Source: Dichotomicrobium thermohalophilum (lineage in GTDB: Bacteria; Pseudomonadota; Alphaproteobacteria; Rhizobiales; Rhodomicrobiaceae). Taken from it: DNA of 64,000 nt. The stretch is taken from NCBI RefSeq assembly GCF_003550175.1, contig NZ_QXDF01000005.1, positions 22,765 through 86,764 of the forward strand, read 5' to 3'. Shown here piece after piece: positions 27,462 through 36,460 of the stretch. Made by a program: the position numbers and the translations under genes. Each line of letters begins with the position of its first letter. Position 1 is the stretch's first letter. A model generated the notes under the pieces. The model was not told where the DNA came from. It made no database searches and worked only from the letters and a program-made list of their open reading frames with translations.

Positions 27462-27722
27462 TTATTCGTTGGCGATCGGCATCCAGATCAGGGAAAGGTC
27501 ACCAGAAACGCCGATTTCGCCATCAGGCGAGCCCGCGCCGCCACACCGCAGGCTGTAGACCCCGGACGCATGGCAACCGCCCGATCTGTCCGCACAGCTC
27601 TGACTGAACGGGGCGATCGGCAAAAAGATCCCAATCAGGCCGACAAAAGAAGGGCGAGAAAGCGCGATGCGCTTGATCGTCGGCATCCGCTGAAAAACGG
27701 CACCCTGAAGATCGCGCTGCAT
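27462..27722 (-). CDS. Possible small cysteine-containing exported protein
   Basis: An open frame of up to 86 residues 45 bp upstream of, and co-directional with, the SqrR-like gene. The first hydrophobic segment (VGLIGIFLPIAPF) could be a signal peptide or anchor, followed by three cysteines in SCADRSGGCHASGVYSLRCG. No ribosome site is convincing and I do not recognise a family. Its position in front of a thiol-sensing repressor is the main reason to list it; it may be non-coding. Confidence 0.28.
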   Translation of the reverse strand: MQRDLQGAVFQRMPTIKRIALSRPSFVGLIGIFLPIAPFSQSCADRSGGCHASGVYSLRCGGAGSPDGEIGVSGDLSLIWMPIANE

Positions 27723-27974
27723 GTCTGCAGCGTGTGACGCCTCTACTTTGCCATATACGCGCCAGTTCTACGTCACAATTGTCCAGCAGCGGGACGCCAG
27801 AGTTTTCAAGCCCACTAAAAACTCACCAACGCGGAAGATGAACGTCGGCCAATCCGGTTTTCGCAAGTAACGTCTCCCTCTGAGCAGCGCTGGCGCGCCC
27901 CCTCACGTCAGTGAATTTGCTGCGCGGCACCGATCCGCGCGGCGTTGCAGAACCCGCAAAACTGGAGTCCCGTC

Positions 27975-29093
27975 ATGAGTACCAATCTCGTCTCGATCGC
28001 AATGCAGTACATCACACCCGAAATGATCGGCCGGTTCGCCTCGGCGCTCGGCATTGACCGTCGGCTGATCAGCCAGGCCGTATCAGCTGCCGTTCCCGCG
28101 CTCATCGGCAGCTTTGCCGGCATCGCGTCGAAGCCGGGCGGGGCGGCCACCATCGACGCTGCGGTACGCGATCAGGACCCCAGCATTCTCGACAGCATCT
28201 CCGGGATGCTCGAAGGCGGCAGCCAGCAGGACCTGATCCAGAAGGGTAGTAACACGCTGGCGACCTTGCTGGGACCGTCATCCGTGCCGTCACTGGCAAG
28301 CGCGATCGGGAAGTTCGCCGGCATGAGCCAGGGCACCAGTTCGTCGCTGCTCGGCATGCTTGCCCCCGCCGTGCTCGGCATCATCGGCAAGCAGAAGGAA
28401 CAGAAAGGCCTCGACACTTCGGGCATGGCCCGGCTCCTCAGCGCGCAGAAGCAGCATGTCAATGAGGCATTGCCGGCAGGCTTCTCGAACTATCTCAAGG
28501 GCGTCGACATCCCCGGCCTGAGGGCGCCTGCCACGCCCACGCGCGAGAAAGTGGCGCATGCCGCCTTTTCCCAGGCAAAGCCCGCGGAGAAACGGTCATC
28601 GCCCCGCATCCTCACCTGGCTCCTGCCGATCGCGGCCGTCGCGGCCGTGGCGTGGTGGTTCCTGGGTGATCGCGGTACCACGGTCAGCGAGACGCCGGTC
28701 GACGAGACCGTCGTCGGCGAGCGCACGACAAGCACCCAGACTGTCGAAACCGGACCGGTCAGGCTGGTGGCCGGCGGGGTCGATCTCGCCACAGCTTGGG
28801 ACAAGACCTTTTCCGAGCTTCGTACCACGCTGGAAGGCGTGAGCGACGTCGAAACAGCCCAGAGCGCGCTACCGAAGCTGCAGGCCGCCGCCAGCGAGCT
28901 TGAGCGACTGGCGCAGCTGTCGGAAGAACTGTCGCCGGCAGGGCGCACCGCGCTTGCACGGCTGGTGGATCAAGCCCAGCCGAGGCTCGCACAGCTTTAT
29001 GAAAAGGTGCTAGCCATTCCGGGCGTCGCCGAGATCGCGCAGCCACGCATCGAGGTGGTACGCTCGCAGCTTAATACCCTGGCGCGGGCCTGA
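27975..29093 (+). CDS. DUF937 domain protein with a central transmembrane helix
   Basis: 372 residues from the ATG at 27975 (GGAG at 27964-27967). The N-terminal half is the DUF937 helical domain with Gly/Ala/Ser-rich repeats: SAAVPALIGSFAGIASKPGG, SSLLGMLAPAVLGIIGKQKE. A single TM helix follows at about residues 208-226 (ILTWLLPIAAVAAVAWWFLG), then a helical region (VETAQSALPKLQAAASELER, 300s) that is probably periplasmic. The family is common in proteobacteria and has no established function. The gene is monocistronic, tail-to-tail with the cob operon. Confidence 0.78.
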   Translation: MSTNLVSIAMQYITPEMIGRFASALGIDRRLISQAVSAAVPALIGSFAGIASKPGGAATIDAAVRDQDPSILDSISGMLEGGSQQDLIQKGSNTLATLLGPSSVPSLASAIGKFAGMSQGTSSSLLGMLAPAVLGIIGKQKEQKGLDTSGMARLLSAQKQHVNEALPAGFSNYLKGVDIPGLRAPATPTREKVAHAAFSQAKPAEKRSSPRILTWLLPIAAVAAVAWWFLGDRGTTVSETPVDETVVGERTTSTQTVETGPVRLVAGGVDLATAWDKTFSELRTTLEGVSDVETAQSALPKLQAAASELERLAQLSEELSPAGRTALARLVDQAQPRLAQLYEKVLAIPGVAEIAQPRIEVVRSQLNTLARA

Positions 29094-29129
29094 ACGCGGC
29101 ACCGTGAATGCAAGAACGTGAGATGGGGA

Positions 29130-29156
29130 GGGTGCGCCGGCGGCGCGCCCTTCTTC
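29130..29156. terminator. Bidirectional terminator between the DUF937 gene and cobF
   Basis: GGGTGCGCC and GGCGCGCCC pair over 9 positions (one G-U) around a 3-nt loop, followed by TTCTTC on the plus strand. It lies 37 bp after the rightward stop and touches the end of cobF, so it probably ends both converging transcripts. Confidence 0.55.
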
Positions 29157-29892
29157 ATGCCCATCTGAGCAGATAGGTGTCCATGATCCAGCCATGCGCG
29201 GCGCGCGCCTGCTCGCGGGCCGCCACGATTTCCGCACCGACTTTTGCCAGCGGCCCGGCGCGCAGGATTTGCCTCTCCATCCCGAGGTAAGCGCCCCACC
29301 AGATGGTCACGCCCTCCGGGTCGATCGCCTGAAACGCGCATCCCCCATCGAGCATCACCGCGACCGTGGTCGCGCCGTCCGGCCAGCCCTCTTCGCGCAA
29401 GCGCCGCCCGGTCGTGATGAGCACTGGCGCGCCGATCTCGTTCAGGGGGATGCGATGCGCCGCCGTCAGCGCCTGCAGCGCCGTGATGCCGGGGACGATG
29501 CGGATGTCCGGCTGCGGGTCGAGCCGCGCGGCGATGCGCAGCGAGCTGTCGTAGAGCGATGGGTCGCCCCAGATCAGCAGGGCGGCGGAGGCCGCAGGCG
29601 GGGTCTGCGCGGCGAGCGCGGCCTGCCAGGCGGCGGCCACGGCATCATGCCAGTCGGCCACGCCGGCCATGTAGTCGCCGCTGTCGTTACGCGTCGGGAG
29701 GTCAAACTCGACGATCCGCGCGTCGTCGCCCAGCAGGCGCGCGCAAATCTCCCGGCGCAGATCGGCCAGATCGCGCTTCTCCGCGCCCTTGCGCGGGATC
29801 AGCACCAAATCGGCGGTTTGCACCGCGCGCACGCCCTCCAGCGTGATGTGGTCCGGGTTGCCCGTGCCAATGCCGATGAGCCGAAGTTCCAT
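29155..29892 (-). CDS. cobF: Precorrin-6A synthase (deacetylating)
   Basis: 245 residues of the precorrin SAM-methyltransferase fold: LIGIGTGNPDHITLEGVRAV at the N-terminus, the IWGDPSLYDSSLRI loop, and IVPGITALQALTAAHRIPLN. The extra DLPTRNDSGDYMAGVADWHD region is typical of CobF. It methylates precorrin-5 at C-1 with loss of acetate, a step specific to the aerobic B12 route. It is the last gene of the riboswitch-led operon, 3 nt after cobA. Confidence 0.93.
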   Translation of the reverse strand: MELRLIGIGTGNPDHITLEGVRAVQTADLVLIPRKGAEKRDLADLRREICARLLGDDARIVEFDLPTRNDSGDYMAGVADWHDAVAAAWQAALAAQTPPAASAALLIWGDPSLYDSSLRIAARLDPQPDIRIVPGITALQALTAAHRIPLNEIGAPVLITTGRRLREEGWPDGATTVAVMLDGGCAFQAIDPEGVTIWWGAYLGMERQILRAGPLAKVGAEIVAAREQARAAHGWIMDTYLLRWA

Positions 29893-29895
29893 GCC

Positions 29896-30621
29896 CTACT
29901 CCGACGTGTCCGCGAGCGGGCCGAACAGGATGATCGCCGGCTTGTCGCCCGGCTCTTCGCGTAGCTGCGCGGCCAGTTCGGCAACCGTACTGCGCTGCAG
30001 GCGCTGATCCGCGCGGCTGATGGCCTCTGCCAGCAACGCCGGCGTATCGGGCGGCAGCCCGCGTGCCAACAGCGTGTCGACCAGCGCGGGGAAGGTGCGC
30101 TTGCCCATGAACACGGCGGTGGTCGTGCCCGGATCGGACAGCGCGTCGAGGTCGATGTCCGAAGGCAGCCGGCCGCTGACGTCATGCCCGGTGATGAACT
30201 GCACGCGCCGCGCCGTGAGCCGGCGGGTGAGCGGCATCTCCGCCGCCGCCGCCGCCGCGCAGACCGACGGCACCCCGGGAATGATCTCGCAGTCGATGCC
30301 CGCTTCGCGCAGCGCGTTCAACTCTTCCTCCAGCCGGCCGAACAGCCCCGGATCACCGGATTTGAGCCGCACGACCCGCGCGCCCGTGAGCGCATAATCC
30401 ACCAGCAGGCGGCTGACATGCGGCTGGCGCGGCGACGGCCGCCCCGCGCGCTTACCCACGCCGACAAGGTCCGCGCCCTTGCGCGCATATTCAAGGATCG
30501 GGCCGGATGACAGATCGTCGAACAGCACCGCATCCGCGCGCTTCAGCCGGTCGACGGCCTTGAGCGTCAACAGCTCGGGGTCGCCCGGCCCCGAACCGAC
30601 AAAACTGACGAAGCCGGTCAT
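29896..30621 (-). CDS. cobA: Uroporphyrinogen-III C-methyltransferase
   Basis: 241 residues, a single methyltransferase domain without the CysG oxidase/chelatase part, so it is dedicated to cobalamin. Motifs: FVGSGPGDPELLTLKAVDRL, DAVLFDDLSSGPILEYARKG, RLKSGDPGLFGRLEEEL and IIPGVPSVCAAAAAAEMPLT. It makes precorrin-2 from uroporphyrinogen III using two SAM. Its start overlaps the cobB stop by ATGA. Confidence 0.95.
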   Translation of the reverse strand: MTGFVSFVGSGPGDPELLTLKAVDRLKRADAVLFDDLSSGPILEYARKGADLVGVGKRAGRPSPRQPHVSRLLVDYALTGARVVRLKSGDPGLFGRLEEELNALREAGIDCEIIPGVPSVCAAAAAAEMPLTRRLTARRVQFITGHDVSGRLPSDIDLDALSDPGTTTAVFMGKRTFPALVDTLLARGLPPDTPALLAEAISRADQRLQRSTVAELAAQLREEPGDKPAIILFGPLADTSE

Positions 30622-31928
30622 GCGCCGGTCTCCGCGATCAGGTGGAAGAAGGTGCCGGTGACTTGCCCGCGGCGCGAGCCGGTCTCGGGGACGGGGTTGC
30701 CGTCGGCATCCGCGACCTCGGCCAGCGGCGCGTCGGGCTCATCGAGGATGGTGGAATAGTGGAACTCGTGCCCGCGAAGAACCGCGCCCGCCGCCCGCCC
30801 CGGCATCGGGGCAACCAGCCGCGCGCCGCGATAGCCCAGATGCAGCTTGCGGGTCTCATAGCTCGTCACGAGGCCGAGCAGCCCGGCCATCTCGTGGCGC
30901 GCGCCGGCCTTGTCGATCAGCGCCGCGCCGAGCGCCATGTAGCCGCCACACTCGCCATGCACCGGGCGCGTCTCGGCGTGGCGGCGCAGGCCCGCCTTGA
31001 ACGTTTCCGCCGCCGCGAGCCGGCCGGCGTGCAACTCCGGGTAGCCGCCCGGTAGCCAGACCAGATCAGCCACCGCGTCGGGCGCTTCATCGGCAAGCGG
31101 CGAAAACGGCACGATCTCCGCGCCCGCTTCGCGCCAGCCCTTGAGAAGGTGCGGATAGGTGAAGGAAAACGCTTCGTCCCGCGCGAGCGCGATGCGTTGC
31201 GCTGGCGGTTGCGGGAGCTTGCCGGGCATGTTGGCCGCCCCCGCCAGCGCCGCCGCGCGGATCGCCGCCAGATCAACGTGTTCGCGCAGGAACGCCGCAT
31301 ATCCCGCAATCGCCGCCTCCAGATCGGGATGCTCCACCGCCTGGATCAGCCCCAGATGCCGCTCCGGCAGGGTCAGATCGCCGCGGCGCGGCAGCACACC
31401 GAGCACGCGCAGGCCCGCCTCCTCCATGCCCAGCCGGATCAACCGCTCATGGCGCGGGCTCGCCACGCGGTTGAGGATCACGCCCGCCAGAGGCAGGTCC
31501 GGCCAGTAGCGCGCAAAGCCAAGCGCCGTCGCCGCTGCCGACTGCGCCTGCCCACCGACATCAAGCACCAGCACCACCGGCCAGCCCATGCGCGCCGCCG
31601 TCTCTGCGCTCGATCCGAAACCGGTCGCCCCGCGCGTCGCCACGCCGTCGTAAAGCCCCATCGAGCCTTCCGCGACGATAATATCCGCGCCTTCGGCCTG
31701 CGCCGCGATCGCCGCGAGCAGCCGCTCATCCATCGCCCATGTGTCGAGATTGAACGAATCGCGCCCGACGGCGGCGCGGTGAAACGCGGGGTCGATGTAA
31801 TCCGGCCCGCTCTTGAACGGCTGGACGCTCAGCCCGTCCTCGGCCAGCGCGCGGAGCAGGCCGAGCATCACGGTCGTCTTGCCGGTGCCGGAGCTGGGCG
31901 CGGAGATCATCAGGCCGGGAATGCTCAT
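30618..31928 (-). CDS. cobB: Hydrogenobyrinic acid a,c-diamide synthase
   Basis: 436 residues. An N-terminal dethiobiotin-synthetase-like ATPase has the P-loop [18 protein letters not shown] (8-25) and [20 protein letters not shown]. The C-terminal class I glutamine amidotransferase has the nucleophile Cys in [15 protein letters not shown]. It amidates the a and c side chains of hydrogenobyrinate in the aerobic route. It is coupled to cobM (before) and cobA (after) through ATGA overlaps. Confidence 0.94.
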   Translation of the reverse strand: MSIPGLMISAPSSGTGKTTVMLGLLRALAEDGLSVQPFKSGPDYIDPAFHRAAVGRDSFNLDTWAMDERLLAAIAAQAEGADIIVAEGSMGLYDGVATRGATGFGSSAETAARMGWPVVLVLDVGGQAQSAAATALGFARYWPDLPLAGVILNRVASPRHERLIRLGMEEAGLRVLGVLPRRGDLTLPERHLGLIQAVEHPDLEAAIAGYAAFLREHVDLAAIRAAALAGAANMPGKLPQPPAQRIALARDEAFSFTYPHLLKGWREAGAEIVPFSPLADEAPDAVADLVWLPGGYPELHAGRLAAAETFKAGLRRHAETRPVHGECGGYMALGAALIDKAGARHEMAGLLGLVTSYETRKLHLGYRGARLVAPMPGRAAGAVLRGHEFHYSTILDEPDAPLAEVADADGNPVPETGSRRGQVTGTFFHLIAETGA

Positions 31929-32698
31929 GTCGCGCCTCCATTTGCGCTGCGGGGGCGGAAACGGCGGTCGTAATCGGCGGCGTAAAGCCGGCTGTCGTCG
32001 AAGCCTTCGCCCGCCAGCGCCGGGCCGACGAGGATCAGCGCGGTGCGCTCGATCCCCTCGCCCAGCGCGGCCTCGATTTCCGCAAGTGTCGCGCGAACGA
32101 TGCGCTGCTCCGGCCAGCTTGCGCGGTAGACCACGGCGACCGGGCAGTCCGGCCCATAAGCGGGCAGGAGATCGGCCACGACCTCCGCGAGGTTATGGAT
32201 CGACAGGTGGATCGCTAGCGTCGCGCCCGTTGCCGCGAAGTTGCGTAGAGTCTCGCCTTCCGGCATGGCCGAGGCGCGGCCCGGCGTGCGCGTCAGCACC
32301 ACCGATTGCGCCAGCCCCGGCAGCGTCAGTTCCGCCTCCAACGCGGCGGCAGCGGCTGAGAAGGACGGCACGCCCGGCGTCACGCTCACCGGGATGCCTT
32401 CCGCGCGCAACCGGCGGATCTGCTCGCCCATCGCGGACCAGATCGACACGTCCCCCGAATGCAGCCGCGCGACGTCATGGCCCGCCTCGTGCGCCGCGCG
32501 GCATTCGGCGATGATCGCATCAAGATCGAGCGGCGCGGTGTTAACGATGCGCGCACCCGGTGGGCAATGCGCCAGCACGCCTTCGGGAACCAGCGAACCC
32601 GCGTACAGGCACACCGGACAGGACGCGATCAGATCGCGCCCGCGCAAGGTCAAAAGGTCCGGCGCACCCGGCCCGGCGCCGATGAAGTGCACGGTCAT
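31925..32698 (-). CDS. cobM: Precorrin-4 C11-methyltransferase
   Basis: 257 residues. Motifs: [40 protein letters not shown] (typical of CobM/CbiF), [20 protein letters not shown] and [20 protein letters not shown]. It transfers a methyl group from SAM to C-11 of precorrin-4. It overlaps cobE (upstream) and cobB (downstream) by four bases each. Confidence 0.95.
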   Translation of the reverse strand: MTVHFIGAGPGAPDLLTLRGRDLIASCPVCLYAGSLVPEGVLAHCPPGARIVNTAPLDLDAIIAECRAAHEAGHDVARLHSGDVSIWSAMGEQIRRLRAEGIPVSVTPGVPSFSAAAAALEAELTLPGLAQSVVLTRTPGRASAMPEGETLRNFAATGATLAIHLSIHNLAEVVADLLPAYGPDCPVAVVYRASWPEQRIVRATLAEIEAALGEGIERTALILVGPALAGEGFDDSRLYAADYDRRFRPRSANGGAT

Positions 32699-33063
32699 GC
32701 GCCCTCCCCTATCGCGATGGCGCAGGTTGCCAAGCGGTCGGCGGAGATGTGGCGCGGAGCGAGCAGGCGAGCGCCCGGCCCGGCGGCGGCGAGCGCGGCG
32801 GCTTCGGCGACGCTGCCGGTGTGGCGCGCGGCGCGCACGCGGGGCGCTTCGGTCGGAGTTTGCTGGCGGCTCAGGTCATTGGCCGAGATGGCGCGGACGC
32901 TCACGCCCATCTCCCTTGCCAATTCGCTCAGGCAGGCCGCCTGCGCTTTATCCTCAGGCGCGGCGAAGGCCGTGACTTTGCGCTCGCCCGCCGCGTGCGC
33001 CAGCGCATCGCGCAAACTGTCCGCCGTCGCCGCCGCGCGAAAGCCGAAACCCGCCACGATCAT
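32695..33063 (-). CDS. cobE: Cobalamin biosynthesis protein CobE (CbiG C-terminal-like)
   Basis: 122 residues from the ATG at 33063, which overlaps the cobL stop as ATGA; the longer in-frame extension runs out of frame inside cobL and is not used. The N-terminus [20 protein letters not shown] and [20 protein letters not shown] match the CobE/CbiG C-terminal family. Its exact biochemical step is not firmly assigned; binding of a pathway intermediate has been proposed. It is embedded between cobL and cobM. Confidence 0.88.
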   Translation of the reverse strand: MIVAGFGFRAAATADSLRDALAHAAGERKVTAFAAPEDKAQAACLSELAREMGVSVRAISANDLSRQQTPTEAPRVRAARHTGSVAEAAALAAAGPGARLLAPRHISADRLATCAIAIGEGA

Positions 33064-34259
33064 CGCATCACGCTCCATTGCACAATCGGATAGGCCGCGC
33101 GCCAGCCGCGCTTGCTGCCCAGCGGCGCGGCCTCGGAAATGTCGAAGCGCATCAGCCGGCCGCCCTGCGCCGCGTGCCAGCGCGCCAGCAGCGCCTCGGA
33201 TTCCAGCGTCACCGCGTTCGCGACGATGCGCGCGCCCTCTGGCAGCCGCGCCCACAAATCCGCCAGCAGCGCCTCCGACAGCCCGCCGCCGATGAACACC
33301 GCTTGGGGCGCAGCCGAGCCCTCAAGCGCCTCCGGCGCGCGCCCCTCGACAACCTCCAGCCGGTCCACGCCCAGCCGCTCGGCATTCGCCCGCGCGCGCG
33401 CCGCCCGCTCCGGCACCGCCTCGATCGCCGTGGCGGTAGTCTGCGGATGCGCCAGCAGCCATTCGATGCTGATCGCGCCCGACCCCGCGCCGATATCCCA
33501 CAGGTGCTCGCCCGCGCGGGGGGCCAGCGCCGCCAGCGTCAGCGCGCGCACAGGCGCCTTGGTGATCTGCCCGTCATGGTCGAACAGGTCGTCGGGCCGG
33601 CCCGGTGTGGCCGAGACCACCGCGCCCTCGCCCGCGACTTCCAGCGCCACGCAGACCGGATGCGCGATGTCGGCAAACGCCATCTCATCCGCCCGCGCCT
33701 GCCGGATGCGCTCGCGAGGCCCGCCCAGCGCCTCCATCACGCAGAGCGTGCTCGCGCCGAAGCCCTGCGCCGTCAGCCATTCCGCCAGCGCGCCCACCGC
33801 CTCGCCGTCGCGCAGCAGCACGATCAGCCGCGCCCCCGGCGCGAGATGCGGGCGCAGGCGCATCAACGGAGCGGCATGCAGCCCAAAGCACGTCACCCGC
33901 TCCAGCGGCCAGCCGAGCCGGGCAGCGGCCAAGGACGCGCTCGACGGCGCGGGCAGCGCGCGCCACTCGCCCGCCTCAAAATGCCGCGCCAGCACCGATC
34001 CCGCCCCATGCCAGAAAGGATCGCCCGAGGCCAGCACCGCCACGCGCTGACCCCGAAAGCGCATCAGCAGCGGCAGCCCTTCCGCAAACGGCACGGGCCA
34101 TTCGATGACCTCCGCGCGCAGCGGCGGCAACAAGCCGAGATGCCGTTTCGGCCCCATGACGATCTCGGCGGCCTCCAACGCCGCCATGCTTGCCGGCGGC
34201 AGGCCATCCGGTCCATCCTCGCCGATCCCGATGATGGTGAGCCACGGAGCCTCAGCCAT
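33060..34259 (-). CDS. cobL: Precorrin-6Y C5,15-methyltransferase (decarboxylating)
   Basis: 399 residues from the ATG at 34259. The N-terminal CbiE-type domain starts LTIIGIGEDGPDGLPPASMA and has AVLASGDPFWHGAGSVLARH. The C-terminal CbiT-type domain has the SAM motif LWDIGAGSGAISIEWLLAHP and FIGGGLSEALLADLWARLPE. The fused enzyme methylates C-5 and C-15 and decarboxylates the ring C acetate. Its start codon shares two bases (CATG) with the oppositely oriented cobK start, so no room remains for a promoter between them. Confidence 0.95.
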   Translation of the reverse strand: MAEAPWLTIIGIGEDGPDGLPPASMAALEAAEIVMGPKRHLGLLPPLRAEVIEWPVPFAEGLPLLMRFRGQRVAVLASGDPFWHGAGSVLARHFEAGEWRALPAPSSASLAAARLGWPLERVTCFGLHAAPLMRLRPHLAPGARLIVLLRDGEAVGALAEWLTAQGFGASTLCVMEALGGPRERIRQARADEMAFADIAHPVCVALEVAGEGAVVSATPGRPDDLFDHDGQITKAPVRALTLAALAPRAGEHLWDIGAGSGAISIEWLLAHPQTTATAIEAVPERAARARANAERLGVDRLEVVEGRAPEALEGSAAPQAVFIGGGLSEALLADLWARLPEGARIVANAVTLESEALLARWHAAQGGRLMRFDISEAAPLGSKRGWRAAYPIVQWSVMR

Positions 34260-35013
34260 GCGCGTCAAACTCCTGATCCTCGGCGGCACCAGCGAGGCCA
34301 GTGCGCTCGCCCGCGCCGTCGCCGCGCGCGGGATCGACGCGGTGATCTCCTACGCCGGCCGGGTGGAGCGCCCGCGCGACCTGCCCATCCCGCGCAGGGT
34401 CGGCGGCTTTGGCGGCGCGGGCGGGCTGGCGGAATACCTGCGCGCGAACGCCATCACGCATGTGGTCGACGCCACCCACCCCTTCGCCGCGCAGATGAGC
34501 CGCAACGCCATGGAGGCCTGTGCGCAGACCGGCGTGCCGCTCGTGGCGCTGACGCGCCCGGCCTGGACGCCCGGCCCCGGCGATGACTGGCGCGAAGTGC
34601 CCGACATCCCAGCCGCCGTTGCCGCGCTGGCCGGGCCCCCGCGCCGCGTTATGCTGCCGATCGGGCGCATGCACCTTGCCGAATTCGCCGCGCAGCCGCA
34701 GCACGCCTACTTGCTCCGCCTCGTCGACCCGCCCGAGACCCCGCCGCCCCTGCCGCGTCATTCCATCGTGGTTTCGCGCGGGCCGTTCACTGTGGAGGGC
34801 GATACGGCGCTGCTGCGCGAGCACGGCATCGAGTTGATCGTCGCAAAGAACGCCGGCGGCAGCGGCGCGCGGGCCAAGCTGGACGCGGCGCGGGCGCTGG
34901 GCCTGCCCGTCATAATGATCGCGCGCCCGCCCTTGCCCGAGCGGCGGGAGGTGACAACGCCGGAGGCTGTGCTCGACTGGATCGATCATGCCGGCACCGA
35001 TCTGGGCGTGTAG
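34258..35013 (+). CDS. cobK: Precorrin-6A reductase, reversed inside the leftward cob operon
   Basis: 251 residues from the ATG at 34258, matching the family N-terminus VKLLILGGTSEASALARAVA. Other motifs: AITHVVDATHPFAAQMSRNA and IELIVAKNAGGSGARAKLDA. It is an NADPH-dependent reductase acting on precorrin-6A. It is the only cob gene on the plus strand in this block. Its 5' end abuts cobL head-to-head with overlapping start codons, and its 3' end overlaps cobJ by 28 bp tail-to-tail. The leftward cob transcript would therefore be a full antisense RNA to it. Its promoter must lie within cobL. Confidence 0.95.
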   Translation: MRVKLLILGGTSEASALARAVAARGIDAVISYAGRVERPRDLPIPRRVGGFGGAGGLAEYLRANAITHVVDATHPFAAQMSRNAMEACAQTGVPLVALTRPAWTPGPGDDWREVPDIPAAVAALAGPPRRVMLPIGRMHLAEFAAQPQHAYLLRLVDPPETPPPLPRHSIVVSRGPFTVEGDTALLREHGIELIVAKNAGGSGARAKLDAARALGLPVIMIARPPLPERREVTTPEAVLDWIDHAGTDLGV

Positions 35014-35735
35014 ACGAACGGGCGGCCCGCGCGCTTGATGATGCGCGAGCGGCTGGAGCCGACGATCACGACCGTGCGCATGTCGGCCATCTCCGGCGCG
35101 GCGTCGCGCAGGCGCACAATATCGATCTGCTCCTCCGACGTGCTGACCGCGCGGGCAAAGATGATGGGCCGCTCCGGCTCGCACGCCTCACCCAGCACGG
35201 CCAGAGCGCGCGCGAAGCCTTCCGGCCGCGCCTTGGAGCGTGGATTATAAAGCGCCATGGCGAAGTCGGCCTCCGCCGCCAGCCGGAGCCGCTTTTCGAT
35301 CAGCGCCCACGGCTTCAGATTGTCCGACAGGTTGATGGCGCAGAAGTCGTGCCCGAGCGGCGCGCCCGCCCGCGCCGCCGCCGCGAGCATCGCCGTGACG
35401 CCGGGCAATACGTGAATGTCCAAATCGCGCCACGCCGGCTCCGCCTCCAGCGCCTCGAACACCGCCGCGGCCATGCCGAACACGCCGGGATCGCCCGACG
35501 ATACAACCACCACGCGCCGCCCCTCGGCGGCCATGCGCAACGCCTCGCGCGCGCGGTCCAGCTCGACGCGATTGTCGCTGGCGTGCCGCGCCTGCCCGGC
35601 CCGCTCCGGCACCCGCGCAACATAAGGCGCATACCCAACCACGTCGCTCGCCGCTTCCAGCGCCTGCGCGACCTCCGGCGTCATCAACGCATCCGCGCCC
35701 GGCCCGAGCCCCGCGATTGCCAACCATCCCCTCAT
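34986..35735 (-). CDS. cobJ: Precorrin-3B C17-methyltransferase
   Basis: 249 residues. Motifs: AGLGPGADALMTPEVAQALE, VVVVSSGDPGVFGMAAAVFE, HVLPGVTAMLAAAARAGAPL and the CobJ/CbiH-specific LGHDFCAINLSDNLKPWALI. It methylates C-17 and drives ring contraction of precorrin-3B. It overlaps cobI upstream by ATGA. Its last 28 bp overlap the 3' end of cobK on the other strand, and the next leftward gene, cobL, begins 727 bp away across cobK. Confidence 0.95.
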   Translation of the reverse strand: MRGWLAIAGLGPGADALMTPEVAQALEAASDVVGYAPYVARVPERAGQARHASDNRVELDRAREALRMAAEGRRVVVVSSGDPGVFGMAAAVFEALEAEPAWRDLDIHVLPGVTAMLAAAARAGAPLGHDFCAINLSDNLKPWALIEKRLRLAAEADFAMALYNPRSKARPEGFARALAVLGEACEPERPIIFARAVSTSEEQIDIVRLRDAAPEMADMRTVVIVGSSRSRIIKRAGRPFVYTPRSVPA

Positions 35736-36460
35736 GGCCGCCGCCCCTGCCCGTGCACGACGATCATGGAGAAGTAGGGCGCGGGTTTGCTCGGCGCCTC
35801 GGTCAGCCGGCGCACGGTCTGGTTCGGCATGGTCGCGTATTCGATCAGCCAGGCCGCCTCCAGCCGCCCAGTCGCGGCCAGCGCGCGGCGGACCTTGTCG
35901 AGGTTGCGCCCGAGTTTCATGACGACAAGCGCGTCTGCCTCAGCGATGCGCCGGGTCAGCTCATCTTCGGGCAGCGTGCCGGTCAGCACGACGAGCACAT
36001 CATCTCCCCAGGTCACGGGGATGCCTGTCGCCGTCCAGGCACCCGACATGCCGGTGATGCCCGGAACGACCTCGACCGGCACGTCGTCCTTAAGCCGCTC
36101 ATGGAGGTGCATGAACGAGCCGTAGAAGAACGGGTCGCCCTCGCACAGCACCACGACATCCTCGCCCGCCGCGGCGAGGCCACGCAGATGCGCCGTGCAC
36201 TCGGCATAGAACGCGGACAGCATGTCTTTATAGGCCGGGTCGTGGAATGAAATCTCCGTCGTGACCGGGTATTCCATCGGGTGTTCCCGTGCATCAGCGT
36301 GCAGCATCCCCTCGACGATGCGCCGCGCGTGTCCGGCCCGGCCCGCCTTTCGGAAATAGGCGACATGCCGCGCCGCGCGGATCAGGCTGTCAGCTTTCCG
36401 GCTCATCAGGTCGGGATCGCCGGGTCCCAGGCCGACGCCGTAGATCGTACCCATTGTCAT
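35732..36460 (-). CDS. cobI: Precorrin-2 C20-methyltransferase
   Basis: 242 residues from the ATG at 36460, which overlaps the cobH stop as ATGA; an ATG two codons later is also possible. Motifs: TIYGVGLGPGDPDLMSRKAD, DVVVLCEGDPFFYGSFMHLH and EVVPGITGMSGAWTATGIPV. It methylates C-20 of precorrin-2. It lies between cobH and cobJ, both coupled by overlaps. Confidence 0.95.
   Translation of the reverse strand: MTMGTIYGVGLGPGDPDLMSRKADSLIRAARHVAYFRKAGRAGHARRIVEGMLHADAREHPMEYPVTTEISFHDPAYKDMLSAFYAECTAHLRGLAAAGEDVVVLCEGDPFFYGSFMHLHERLKDDVPVEVVPGITGMSGAWTATGIPVTWGDDVLVVLTGTLPEDELTRRIAEADALVVMKLGRNLDKVRRALAATGRLEAAWLIEYATMPNQTVRRLTEAPSKPAPYFSMIVVHGQGRRP

Noticed and set aside
33078..34586. Plus-strand frame of 502 codons across cobL and the start of cobK
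   Set aside because: Antisense to cobL and out of frame with cobK, with Arg/Gln/His bias typical of a shadow frame.
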